Assembly (NCBI RefSeq): GCF_003184185.1
Contig: NZ_QHJG01000001.1
Span: 124,001 to 188,000 of the forward strand
Reading direction: 5' to 3'
Source of the DNA: Legionella qingyii
GTDB lineage: Bacteria; Pseudomonadota; Gammaproteobacteria; Legionellales; Legionellaceae
DNA: 64,000 bases
The position numbers and the translations under genes were made by a program. The notes beneath the pieces are model-generated. The model worked only from the letters and a program-made list of their open reading frames with translations, searched no databases and was not told the origin of the DNA. Of this stretch, positions 44,377 to 53,453 are shown piece after piece. Within the stretch, counting starts at the first letter, position 1, and each line of letters starts with the position of its first letter.

Positions 44377-44608
44377 GTAGATTGAGTGAGTTCGGCTTCG
44401 TTGTGATGTATTGTAAATGGGGCATCGGTCAAAGTAGTTACTCATTTGCTTTTTTTCTTCTGAGAAATTAAGCAGGCCAAATGAAAAGTGTCATCTTTTC
44501 AAAGTGAATAATAAAGTGTATTATACAAAAAACATCCAAATTGGAAAATAATTTCCATTGAAATTTAAAATTTGCAACGTAGCTTTATTAATTATGAGGT
44601 AAATGGAT

Positions 44609-44941
44609 ATGTTTGGTAAAATTAGCCTAGCAAAAAAAAATACTTTTGAACAAGATATAGCCGCAAAGCAAAGTAAAAAGCTGCAAGAAAATTTAGAAAA
44701 GCTTGCTGTTCCAGCTGATGAACAAGAAAAAATCATGAAAATGCGGAATAATTCATCTGATGAATACCGTAAGGAGCGCTGTTTTTGGTTCCTTGAAAAT
44801 CATACAATTCCTAAGAGTAAAACCAAGTATAATCAGCATCACTTTGAAACATTCGAGAAATGTCAGCGTGAGCTTAGCGAAGCGCTTGGCGAGAAGACGG
44901 AAGAACAAAAGCCAGAGAGTGTGAGGTTTGGATTTAGATAG
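44609..44941 (+). CDS. Small hypothetical protein, charged and helical
   Basis: 110 residues from the ATG at 44609, rich in Lys and Glu (LAKKNTFEQDIAAKQSKKLQ, then EQEKIMKMRNN). The segment CFWFLENHTIPKSKTKYNQH is the only aromatic-rich part. GAGG lies nine bases before this ATG; the in-frame ATG at 44603 is only three bases from it and less likely. Not recognised. Composition is compatible with a secreted effector or a small regulator. Confidence 0.65.
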   Translation: MFGKISLAKKNTFEQDIAAKQSKKLQENLEKLAVPADEQEKIMKMRNNSSDEYRKERCFWFLENHTIPKSKTKYNQHHFETFEKCQRELSEALGEKTEEQKPESVRFGFR

Positions 44942-44977
44942 ATCACTTGCTGTGGATAGTATTTACGATAGGAGCTG

Positions 44978-45781
44978 TTATCGAAATTCTGCGGGATCGG
45001 GCAACCAAAATACACCGTTTGATGCATTAACCACAACATCCACCGCAGGACTTCCTGCGGCCATAGCGATGAGTTGATCGGTCCATTTTGCATACGTGTC
45101 TGCGGATTGGAATTCGAATTTTTGCTCTGAATTCATCAGGGTTAATGCAATCATTATACCAATCATTTCATAGATGATTGGTTTTTGATACTCGTACATG
45201 CATTTTTGCGCAATGGTAACTCGGTCATTTTTTCCATCCATCAGTATTGGTTGAGCTATGTGTTTTAATACATTTTCTTCCATAGTTAGCCCTGTAAACG
45301 CTGCAACACGTTTAACCAGTTCTTCTTTAGGATAGATTAGTGACATAACCACGTCACGATTCATACCTGGTTCGTGGAACACTGGTTGATGCTTAAGGAT
45401 ATGAGGAAACTCTTCTATATAAGGCACACACTGGGTCACTTCAAAGTAATCGTCGATTGATTTAAGCATTTTCCTGAAATCGAAGCAAACCTCAGTATTT
45501 AGCTCTGCTTTCAAATCATTTAAATAACAGATAATTGCCAAACCACCCATGATACGAGCGCGGGCTTCAGGCGAGTTGGTATCAGCCTTGCTGATGGGAT
45601 ATGCAATGCTGAGCCAACGATTGGGTGCTGAAGCCAATTCCTCTATTGGGGCTCGGAGATTACGTCCATAGTTTTTTATAGTGTAATCTATAACGCGATC
45701 ACATAACTCTTGGCGTGGCCTTAAAGTCATTATTTCCGTTGGCTTAGATGCGCTTCGCTCCTTGATTTCATCTTCGTTCAT
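44978..45781 (-). CDS. Hypothetical protein
   Basis: 267 residues, mostly helical, no signal peptide. Features are LRPRQELCDRVIDYTIKNYG near the start, LSIAYPISKADTNSPEARAR, and MEENVLKHIAQPILMDGKND. A hydrophobic helix lies near the end (MIGIMIALTLMNS). Family unknown. It lies 67 bases downstream of the 482-residue gene on the same strand, so they may form an operon. GAG eight bases before the ATG gives modest support for the start. Confidence 0.7.
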   Translation of the reverse strand: MNEDEIKERSASKPTEIMTLRPRQELCDRVIDYTIKNYGRNLRAPIEELASAPNRWLSIAYPISKADTNSPEARARIMGGLAIICYLNDLKAELNTEVCFDFRKMLKSIDDYFEVTQCVPYIEEFPHILKHQPVFHEPGMNRDVVMSLIYPKEELVKRVAAFTGLTMEENVLKHIAQPILMDGKNDRVTIAQKCMYEYQKPIIYEMIGIMIALTLMNSEQKFEFQSADTYAKWTDQLIAMAAGSPAVDVVVNASNGVFWLPDPAEFR

Positions 45782-45848
45782 CTTCGTTACTCATTTCTAA
45801 TTAAATGTGTACGTGGTTCGGCTAGGCTTTTTTGTATTAAAAGGCCTC

Positions 45849-47297
45849 CTATTCATCATCTGAACTACTACCAGGACGAGGCGTTGTAATGCATGGTGTA
45901 TAACATCGATCTAGAGCATTCATGAACGCTTTTTTCCCATCAAAGCCTCTATCAGACTCGACTAACCAGGGTTGATCCCCTTGCGTATTGGTAATTTTTA
46001 TACGCTGTAACATACCAGGTAGTGCTCTTATCTCGTGTGTTGCAATCGCTAGTCCTTCCCCGTGATTTTTATGAATACAGTGAGGTGATTGATGATGTAA
46101 AGAAATAATATCTTCAGGGAAGAGCGGAACTGCACCACCAAATATACGAGCCCTATTCATATTGGCAAAGAGATTTGCTGGTCCCTGAGCATAGGCTATG
46201 GTATGAGCTAAAGCCTGTGAATATTCTCCGTCATAATATGAGTGCTTTACCAAGTCTAGTTCGTCGCTTCGCATGGCATCAATATTATTTTTATATTCTT
46301 TTTTAATTTGGTGTATTATTTGGGCACGTTCAACGCTTGTCAGACCCTCTTTTTTTAGAGACTCAGCAAGGTCGATAAGACGCATACAATGTGTCCCCAA
46401 TTTCTCAGCAATATCTACAATCGAATCCAAATGTTGATCTTTTATTATTTGTCCATTTAAGCCTGCTACAGTTTGACCTGTGATTAAACCAAGGCCATAC
46501 ATTGCAGAACCGATGCCGGACTCAAGTATCTTACGACATTCCTTTTCAGGTAAATGAGTGACTTTAGATAGCTCTTTTGGATCGATGCTTACTAGTTTTT
46601 CAAGAGCGGCTCTCGCTTCGGGATATCGTTTGGCGAGATGTCTATGTATGTTTAATCGGTGTGTCATATCAATGTAAAACGCTTGACAGGCTTCAACTCC
46701 CTCTTGAGCATGTTGATACCGCTCTTGTAACATTGAGGTATATTCTATCACCGTTTTTCCCTGCATCTTGGCTCGTTCTTCGAGCTGTTCTTTAGGCAAG
46801 TTTAAAGCGGCTTCGGTTAGCTCCATATCCGAGAAATATTTGCGACCTTTGTCCGTGATACATTCTAAGTGATGTTCTAAAGCAATACCGCACGCATCAA
46901 CCAATCTTTTGTGTTTTTGGGGATACATGAACAAAGTCAAGAGACCTCCTGTAAATCCCTGTACAACTAACTCTTGCGATCGACTCGGTGTATAAGCCTC
47001 TTTTGCTGGATGAGGAATCTGTCCAGTTGGTAATTGTTCGGCATAAGCTAATAACTCTTGCACTGTGCCAAATTGCATCTCAACATCTGTCATTAAGTGT
47101 TCTTTGTCTGCTCGATGGAGTTTTTCTGCCTCTTGGAATCGTTGTTGATCTCTAGAATCTAGGGTGTATAGTACGACTCCTGTACCAGCTCCGGTACCAA
47201 GGATAACTGCTGCAGTTTTTTTCGGCTTAAATGCATTTTTTAGACCAGAACTCGCTTGTCGGTGTATTTGCCTGACATAAAGTAATTTTGACAACAT
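45849..47297 (-). CDS. Hypothetical protein with mitochondrial-presequence-like N-terminus
   Basis: 482 residues. The first 45 residues have no acidic side chain: MLSKLLYVRQIHRQASSGLK can form an amphipathic basic helix, followed by KPKKTAAVILGTGAGTGVVL, a hydrophobic segment. This layout, a basic presequence and then a stop-transfer helix, is typical for inner-membrane proteins of mitochondria. The rest is soluble and helical, ending in TTPRPGSSSDDE, a polar acidic tail of the kind seen in Dot/Icm substrates. GGGGA lies five bases before the ATG, so the N-terminus is reliable. The core is unrecognised. Mitochondrial targeting is inference; a bacterial signal anchor is the alternative. Confidence 0.7.
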   Translation of the reverse strand: MLSKLLYVRQIHRQASSGLKNAFKPKKTAAVILGTGAGTGVVLYTLDSRDQQRFQEAEKLHRADKEHLMTDVEMQFGTVQELLAYAEQLPTGQIPHPAKEAYTPSRSQELVVQGFTGGLLTLFMYPQKHKRLVDACGIALEHHLECITDKGRKYFSDMELTEAALNLPKEQLEERAKMQGKTVIEYTSMLQERYQHAQEGVEACQAFYIDMTHRLNIHRHLAKRYPEARAALEKLVSIDPKELSKVTHLPEKECRKILESGIGSAMYGLGLITGQTVAGLNGQIIKDQHLDSIVDIAEKLGTHCMRLIDLAESLKKEGLTSVERAQIIHQIKKEYKNNIDAMRSDELDLVKHSYYDGEYSQALAHTIAYAQGPANLFANMNRARIFGGAVPLFPEDIISLHHQSPHCIHKNHGEGLAIATHEIRALPGMLQRIKITNTQGDQPWLVESDRGFDGKKAFMNALDRCYTPCITTPRPGSSSDDE

Positions 47298-47551
47298 AAC
47301 TTTCCCCGCAAAACCTATACTTGTTGGCTATTATAACATCACGTTGATTAATGAATTATTAAGCGAAATGCCTGATTCGTTCGAATTCAAGTTAAAAATT
47401 GGGGTACTTAGCACTCATAAAAGTGTTTGTTTTTTATTGAAACCAAACCACGTTAATGGATAGGGCGATGCCCTTATTGTTATAAAAAAATGCTTAGTGA
47501 ATTAATTTGCTATAATTTGTATTAATAAGTTTCGAATTATGAGGAGTAGAC

Positions 47552-48673
47552 ATGTGGAAAAAATCCAATCTGGTAAAAGGGGGAAGTATATTTAAAACGC
47601 GTCAAACAACTACGAATATTGAACGGTTTTTTAAACTTGACTCTAATATGTGGAAGACTTCAAGCAGCAAGCAACTCGTTTACTTACCCATTTCTTATGG
47701 TGGGAATTTGTTAACAGCAGAAAATGCTTTATGGAAATTAAGAACACTTGAAACAGGTAAATGTTGGGCAAGAACAATGGCTCTTAGTGAGTTTGACCGT
47801 GGCTTCCCACTTTTTTTGGGGGTATCAACTAAAATACCTTGCGGATTGAATGGTTCATCTCAATTAGTTAAATTTCTGGACGATGGACGCGTAGATGAGC
47901 AAAAAACAGAACGTGCTTTTCTTGGTCATCATAAGCAGAGTAGTGAACATTTTGAAGGCTCCGCATTGTCTTTTTCCCATCAATGGACTATCTACCATTT
48001 CTTTTCACTTGCCTCTGGAAAAACAAGTATTGTTTTGGCTGATTCCACAGCGATTCCTGATGATTATGTTTATATTCAGGGAGCTAGTGAAACACCACCA
48101 GGGTATGACGGATCAGGCAGCCCGGAGACATATGCTTTTGAGCATGAGGTAACCGTGCAAGATGTGCCATTAATCGCTATGCCAGGAAGATTGCATAGGC
48201 AAGGATTGAAATTGGTATTTTCTGCTAATCCTTATTTTATTGATCTGCAAAATAAATCGCTCCCGGAAGAAGTAAGAGCACTGGCACAACAGGCGATTCA
48301 AAGTTTCCTAATAGCCAGCGCAATACAACGAACAGGGAAGCCTGTTCCTGGTCAACCCTATATTACAATGGAAGAGGCGGCTCAAATACAGAAAAGAGCT
48401 ATCGATATTTATATTGAATCGCTGGTTGAAATAATGGACATGACTTCAGAACAAATGGATGCATATCATCTATTTCTTCGTGAAATGAGAGGGCATGGAG
48501 AAATAGTGCATTATACTCATATTGAAGTTGAGGAAGAGGAAAAAGAATATGGTATGGAACAAGATAGCACGGTAAAAATAGAAGAGATTACTGATGAGGA
48601 AGCAAAGAAAATAGAGGAAAAAGAAGGTAAAGTTGTCGAAGAGGAAGAGAGCAGGCAAAAATTTCAAACCTAA
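47552..48673 (+). CDS. Hypothetical protein with glutamate-rich C-terminus; candidate effector
   Basis: 373 residues. A basic N-terminus (MWKKSNLVKGGSIFKTRQTT) leads into a beta-rich middle (SHQWTIYHFFSLASGKTSIV, then LADSTAIPDDYVYIQGASET). The last ~50 residues are very acidic (HIEVEEEEKEYG, KIEEITDEEAKKIEEKEG, VVEEEES). Clusters of Glu near the C-terminus are the E-block part of many Dot/Icm secretion signals. AGGAG lies five bases before the ATG. No domain recognised. Divergent from the 482-residue gene. Confidence 0.7.
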   Translation: MWKKSNLVKGGSIFKTRQTTTNIERFFKLDSNMWKTSSSKQLVYLPISYGGNLLTAENALWKLRTLETGKCWARTMALSEFDRGFPLFLGVSTKIPCGLNGSSQLVKFLDDGRVDEQKTERAFLGHHKQSSEHFEGSALSFSHQWTIYHFFSLASGKTSIVLADSTAIPDDYVYIQGASETPPGYDGSGSPETYAFEHEVTVQDVPLIAMPGRLHRQGLKLVFSANPYFIDLQNKSLPEEVRALAQQAIQSFLIASAIQRTGKPVPGQPYITMEEAAQIQKRAIDIYIESLVEIMDMTSEQMDAYHLFLREMRGHGEIVHYTHIEVEEEEKEYGMEQDSTVKIEEITDEEAKKIEEKEGKVVEEEESRQKFQT

Positions 48674-48822
48674 CCGTAAATAATGGAATACTCTTAAAAT
48701 TCATCACCTATTGAATGTGGTGTTGGAAATAAATTTGCTAAAGTGAACTAATTTTATTAAGATGATTTCGCTTTTTAATATTATTTTTTAGCCGTTTTTA
48801 ATTTCAAAAAGAGTATTTATTT

Positions 48823-49152
48823 ATGATGATGAAATCCATGTTTAGACCATTTGCAGCTAGAAGTTCTTCTTTTTTTCAATCCTCATCTTTATCTAATCGA
48901 GCATACAGTACGCCTGCATATCGAGTTAAATTAATGGAAAAAGATGGTGATAGAATAGGTGTAATCACTTCAAAAGAAAATAATCCTGAAAAACTGTCAA
49001 AATTAAAAGAAGAGTTAGCAGCGAAAGACTATGAAGTGTACGCGGTGACCCCAGAGGAAATTATGGTGGTACAAAGTAAAGCTAAATTCTTAAAAGACAT
49101 CAATGATGCTGCAAGAGAAATTGAAGAGAATACCTCTAATTTTAAACCTTAG
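48823..49152 (+). CDS. Small protein with a strong mitochondrial presequence-like N-terminus
   Basis: 109 residues. The first 40 (MMMKSMFRPFAARSSSFFQS, then SSLSNRAYSTPAYRVKL) contain Arg, Lys, Ser and Phe but no Asp or Glu, and hold RAYS, the R-3 type processing site (RxY before Ser) used by mitochondrial presequence proteases. The remaining ~70 residues form a small alpha/beta domain (GDRIGVITSKENNPEKLSKL, then YEVYAVTPEEIMVVQ). No bacterial signal peptide fits. A protein delivered to host mitochondria is inferred. AAAGAG lies upstream; three consecutive ATGs leave the exact start open by two residues. Confidence 0.7.
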   Translation: MMMKSMFRPFAARSSSFFQSSSLSNRAYSTPAYRVKLMEKDGDRIGVITSKENNPEKLSKLKEELAAKDYEVYAVTPEEIMVVQSKAKFLKDINDAAREIEENTSNFKP

Positions 49153-49164
49153 TTTTTTACACTT

Positions 49165-49191
49165 GGGATGCGTGAAAACTCACGTATTCCC
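49165..49191 (+). terminator. Hairpin after the small presequence-like gene
   Basis: GGGATGCGTGA and TCACGTATTCCC pair with one or two mismatches around an AAAC loop, 12 bases after the stop codon. No T-run follows, so termination is only probable. Confidence 0.4.
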
Positions 49192-49342
49192 ATATAAGTG
49201 ACCATTTAAGATGTTGGCGCTTTCATAAAATGAGCCTCTTTGGGCTTCCACAAATATGTATCTGAATGCACACGATGAAACGCTAAGCAGCGGCTAACAG
49301 TTCCCAAATAATACAAGTCAAAAATACAAGGGGTGGTTTTAA

Positions 49343-49753
49343 ATGAATCGATATACAGGTGAATGCTTATGTGGTACGTGCCGATATATTATTACGGGGC
49401 AACAGCCAACAGTAATGTATTTATGTCATTGTAGTCGATGTCGAAAAGAAACTGGTACGATGCATGGTGCGAATGTTTTCTTTGATAAGGCTCAATTATC
49501 GTGGGAAAAGGGAGAGAATAATCTCAGCTATTTCAAGTTACACAACACGCGAAAGGAACGCATATTTTGTAAGACGTGTGGCAGCCCACTTCCTCGACAA
49601 GACGAGAGAGGGTACGTGGTTTTACCCGCTGGTTCTTTAGATGATGATTCGCTCTTAGAACCAACAGCTCATATTTTCTATGCAAGTCGTGCGTCATGGG
49701 AGGATAAGGTAGCGGATTTGCAACGATTTGATGAGTTACCAAAGTCAGATTGA
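49343..49753 (+). CDS. GFA/CENP-V family zinc protein
   Basis: 136 residues. The zinc-binding cysteines of the glutathione-dependent formaldehyde-activating family are all visible: GECLCGTCRYII, LCHCSRCRKETG and FCKTCGSPL. The late HIFYASRASWEDKV segment (family HIFxxSRAPW) confirms it. Despite the family name most members have unknown substrates. Cytoplasmic, stand-alone gene; GGGG lies before the ATG. Confidence 0.9.
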   Translation: MNRYTGECLCGTCRYIITGQQPTVMYLCHCSRCRKETGTMHGANVFFDKAQLSWEKGENNLSYFKLHNTRKERIFCKTCGSPLPRQDERGYVVLPAGSLDDDSLLEPTAHIFYASRASWEDKVADLQRFDELPKSD

Positions 49754-49872
49754 AGCGGACAACGTTGTGGCCTGGATTGGTCGCCACGAGTCCTACTGAG
49801 CGTAGCGATGGACCTCTGGAAGCAGATTGGTGCTCTAACGCGGAGATCTTCGCTACCTTTAGGAACAAACAA

Positions 49873-51405
49873 CTACCTCATTTGTACCAGCTCATAATAA
49901 TAAGGAGATATAGGTTTTCCGCTTCCTTGACTATAGGACCATAGCTTCTTAGGAGGCTCTAAAACGACTGCTTTAGTATTAATCGTCGCTAATTTAAAAT
50001 CTTTAGGGTTCGTAGCAATTAAAATTAACGTCTTGCCAGACCACGTTATCGAGTTTGACCAATATCGATACATCAGACTATCCAGGTCAAAAATATGTCT
50101 ACCTACAATGGGATAAATGTTTTGTATTACTCCATGTTCCAAAAGCTTTGCTTGATAAAATGCAAGCTCGCTTCCTATGTTATAGGCATCTAACGGAACT
50201 AGAATTGGTTCAGTATTTCTTGTATAGCTCACATTTTTTGCTAAATCATGGAATTGTTCGGTAAGATTTTCCCATGAAATCATTTTTTGGAAGAATAATT
50301 GTGATACTTTTTGAGAGGGACCAAAAGTTATCATGACGATGACACAAACATAGCAAAGTAATAAAAAAACTGCGCCTATATGCCATAATTTGTAAAACTT
50401 TTTACTTTTAGAAATGAGTATTGCAAGCCAAGGAATAATCGATATAAGTCCTGGGCCTATCCAATCTAACTTAATGGCATGATTAAGACTATATACTCCA
50501 AAAAAGAGCAAGGGAAAGAGCGTAAATATTTGCAGAAACCGTATTGTTTTGAGTTCAATGTTCGTCATGGTTGTCGATTTTTTATCCCATAAACGATAAA
50601 AACCCATCACCCCCGCGGGCATTAAAAATAAGAATACCAATCCAATAAAATGATGGAAGGAAAAATGATTCACTGATTTAAACCGACGCACGCTTTGAAA
50701 TGCAAATGAAGCCCATTCGTGCATAAAATTCCAATAAATTACTGGAGTAAACAGAAGTGCGGCGATTAATACACAAAGATAGGGTTCTTTGCGAGTAAAC
50801 CAATATCGTGTTGAAGGCACTATGATTAGATAAAGAAGTACAGCCGGGCCAAGTAATACAATGGTGTATTTGGATAGCATCCCCAGACCCAGCCACATAC
50901 CTGCTTTGTACCAGGATTTAGATTCATCGAAAAAAAACACGCGATAGAAATAATAGAGTGCAGCGGCCCAACAAAGCAGAACGGGTTGATCCGGTGTCGT
51001 TAGAGTCGATTGTATAAAATAAAACGGCAGAAGAGATAATAAGAATACAGCATTCAGGCCGGAGCCTCGATGAATTAATTCTGTTAATTTGTAAATGAAA
51101 AATGCAGCCCCTCCCCAACACAGCAACGCTGGAATCCGGATGCTGAACTCATTGGTACCAAATATTAGGGTAGAGATTTTAATTAACAATGCGACCATGG
51201 GAGGATGGTCCAGATAGCCAAAATCCAGATGTTGCGAATAATTCCAATAATAAGCTTCTTCAACGAAAACATCATGTGAACCAACGCTTAAAATACGTAG
51301 TGCTAAAGAAACAAAAATAATTGAAAGAGTGAGCAATATATTAATATTTTGGCTCAATCCATGACGAGAAAGAGCAATATTTTCGGATTTAAGTATAGAA
51401 GTCAT
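49873..51405 (-). CDS. Glycosyltransferase family 39 membrane protein (ArnT/PMT-like)
   Basis: 510 residues with about 10-12 membrane helices. The first periplasmic loop has DVFVEEAYYWNYSQHLDFGY followed by LDHPPMVALLIK, the GT39 pattern in which the acidic residue (here VEEAYY) is catalytic and the DHPP motif is conserved. Later segments are TLTTPDQPVLLCWAAALYYF and GLGMLSKYT. Enzymes of this kind transfer a sugar from a polyprenyl-phosphate donor to lipid A, protein or polysaccharide on the periplasmic side of the inner membrane. No partner genes are next to it, so the acceptor is unknown. Confidence 0.88.
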   Translation of the reverse strand: MTSILKSENIALSRHGLSQNINILLTLSIIFVSLALRILSVGSHDVFVEEAYYWNYSQHLDFGYLDHPPMVALLIKISTLIFGTNEFSIRIPALLCWGGAAFFIYKLTELIHRGSGLNAVFLLSLLPFYFIQSTLTTPDQPVLLCWAAALYYFYRVFFFDESKSWYKAGMWLGLGMLSKYTIVLLGPAVLLYLIIVPSTRYWFTRKEPYLCVLIAALLFTPVIYWNFMHEWASFAFQSVRRFKSVNHFSFHHFIGLVFLFLMPAGVMGFYRLWDKKSTTMTNIELKTIRFLQIFTLFPLLFFGVYSLNHAIKLDWIGPGLISIIPWLAILISKSKKFYKLWHIGAVFLLLCYVCVIVMITFGPSQKVSQLFFQKMISWENLTEQFHDLAKNVSYTRNTEPILVPLDAYNIGSELAFYQAKLLEHGVIQNIYPIVGRHIFDLDSLMYRYWSNSITWSGKTLILIATNPKDFKLATINTKAVVLEPPKKLWSYSQGSGKPISPYYYELVQMR

Positions 51406-51654
51406 TATCCATGTACAGAAAACTTAAACAGGCCACATTCTATCCTTTTTAAGGAGGGGAGCAAAGTAATAATTGTTTACTCACTTTATAGATAATTGCA
51501 TTGAGTGATTTTGCTAGCATTCTGTGAAAATTTTAGACTAACGTTGGTTCTAAATGATCTTTAAAGTGTACTTGTTTTCAATTAACGTGGTAAGCGGTTG
51601 GTTTATTTCACTGTTAAATCAGCGGCACCCGCTGTCGAGTGCCTCACTTTACTA

Positions 51655-52878
51655 TTATGGAAATGAGAAACCATTATCAATAGCTGGTTCAACCGATCTC
51701 AGGTTTTCGAGCAATTGCGCGAGATCGTCGGTTCTTACTTTATCAAGCTGGTCTATGGCTTCCCAATCCAATAAAACATCCCCTGGCCACGCATTCAGAG
51801 CCCCAGCTCCGTTGGCATCCTCCGAATCGCGAGTTATTGCAAAAGTAACTCCAAGACCACTAGAATCAGAAATAACCAATGGAAACCAAGACTCCTTGTT
51901 ACCTGTTGTATGATTGTGGAATGTTAACTCCCGCGGTAATGTACGTTCATTAAACTCTGGCTTCGGGGCAAATGCACGGTCTTTTCGGCAATATTCATTA
52001 GCCACATGAACTGGAATATCGCGCTGGGCGATACCTACTTTCATCCAGGCTGACTCTATGGCTGTCCAATTGTTTGTTTCGAACCAACCATCATACCCAT
52101 CAAGATAATTTTTTAATGCATTTTTGAGTGGCGTAAAATCAAAATGCTTTGACCCCTTATGCTCGACCCCATTTTTTATGTATGTCAAACCATTCATCTC
52201 TATCGCCTCACAGCGTTTGAGCATTTCCGCTTTTGTCTCTGGATCCATATATTGTTCCAGCATCCGGCACATGTGGGTGTCCTTTGCCCAGTAGGCATAT
52301 TCGTATGCGCTGATGTCTTTGAATGTTCTACCCGAATAGTCCGTTACTGTACCAGTTTTCAACAGCAATTCAGGATGCATATCGAGTATCTTTTTTACTT
52401 TATCTTGTTTTCCAGTCGCTACATATAACAACAGTTGAGGTAATAAATCCTTCAACCTATCTGGCTGGAATAAAGCATGCAGTCTTTTGTGGGTTGCTAC
52501 AAATGCGCTGGTATGCGTATCTTCTTTGGGTTCCTTTTTTTTGAGATAGGAGCCAATTTCTTTAATAATATCAAGGGGAATGGTATCAAAATAAGGAAAT
52601 TGACTCATCATCTCGAGCATCTCATTGGGTAAACCTGCAATCTTTGATAAGTCGTCCATCAATTCAAGTTGCTCATTAGAATGCAAGGTATAAAAATTTA
52701 AAAACTGATTCTTAATTTGATTGGGTATATTCGCGAAAGCAGTATTGTTTTCGATAATCTGTCGTACAGCCTTTTCATAGAGTGATTTAAAATGGTTATG
52801 AGGTTCTGCTGATTTTATTTGGGACTCTGCCATGTTCAAATATATCTCAAGTGATTTAGTGAGCGCCGGTTGTAGCAT
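51655..52878 (-). CDS. F-box-like, SGRTF-family hypothetical protein; candidate effector
   Basis: About 407 residues from the ATG at 52878. Residues about 105-135 (PYFDTIPLDIIKEIGSYLKK) resemble an F-box. The C-terminal part is homologous to the protein at 179-1105: TDYSGRTFKDISAYEYAYWA, DTHMCRMLEQYM, SKHFDF, IPVHVANEYC and a KESWF segment. The start is uncertain: ATG 52833 is an alternative, and the frame is open to a TTG at 53013, but those extra 45 residues are hydrophobic and unlike a real N-terminus. No signal peptide. The second paralogue in the same window suggests an expanded family of host-directed proteins; function unknown. Confidence 0.7.
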   Translation of the reverse strand: MLQPALTKSLEIYLNMAESQIKSAEPHNHFKSLYEKAVRQIIENNTAFANIPNQIKNQFLNFYTLHSNEQLELMDDLSKIAGLPNEMLEMMSQFPYFDTIPLDIIKEIGSYLKKKEPKEDTHTSAFVATHKRLHALFQPDRLKDLLPQLLLYVATGKQDKVKKILDMHPELLLKTGTVTDYSGRTFKDISAYEYAYWAKDTHMCRMLEQYMDPETKAEMLKRCEAIEMNGLTYIKNGVEHKGSKHFDFTPLKNALKNYLDGYDGWFETNNWTAIESAWMKVGIAQRDIPVHVANEYCRKDRAFAPKPEFNERTLPRELTFHNHTTGNKESWFPLVISDSSGLGVTFAITRDSEDANGAGALNAWPGDVLLDWEAIDQLDKVRTDDLAQLLENLRSVEPAIDNGFSFP

Positions 52879-53036
52879 ATAATGCGCTATTTGAACAGTA
52901 ATTGATTTTAAAGAGTAATTGATTAACACGATGGGTCGCAAAAATGCCAGTATGCTTCCACCTCGAGCAAAGATCGATTGAACAGCAAAAAAACTGAAGG
53001 TAAAATGCACCAATTAAGCTAAAATAAGGACCTATT

Positions 53037-53270
53037 ATGTTTTTTAAGCAATCAAAAAATCCTAGTGTTACACCTCAAGAATTAAACAGAGTCATTCAAA
53101 ATTTAAATGCACAACGCGAGTTGGTAGAACGTCAATTGCAAGATGGTTCTATATCACAAAAGATGGGACAGGAAGAGATGCAACGCCTATCAAGTCTTGT
53201 TGGAGCTTATAATGATAATCTGATGTCAGCACTAGACGCGCAACAAGCCACGTCAACTCCAGGGGTTTGA
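53037..53270 (+). CDS. Small hypothetical protein, helical
   Basis: 77 residues, predicted as helices: TPQELNRVIQNLNAQRELVE followed by a second helix EEMQRLSSLVGAYNDNLMSA. No Cys, no membrane segment. AAGGA lies six bases before the ATG. Not recognised. Divergent from the F-box-like gene and 184 bases before the tandem kinase gene. Confidence 0.65.
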   Translation: MFFKQSKNPSVTPQELNRVIQNLNAQRELVERQLQDGSISQKMGQEEMQRLSSLVGAYNDNLMSALDAQQATSTPGV

Positions 53271-53453
53271 GGTTTTTGTAGCGGTTTTTGATTCATAATT
53301 TCCAATTTCCGCTCCGTGTCTCCCCGTAGTTCACTCTCCTTAGCGAATTTGAAAAAAGATTTTACTATCAGGAACTCTGATTCGTTATCGTTTGATTTAT
53401 GCCTTTTATTTAATTAATATGCCCATCTACTGACATAAATTTTAATTTGGTTC

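Noticed and set aside
49770..49860. G/C-richer stretch before the GT39 gene, possibly a multicopy repeat
   Set aside because: No second copy and no clean hairpin visible here, so repeat status cannot be supported.
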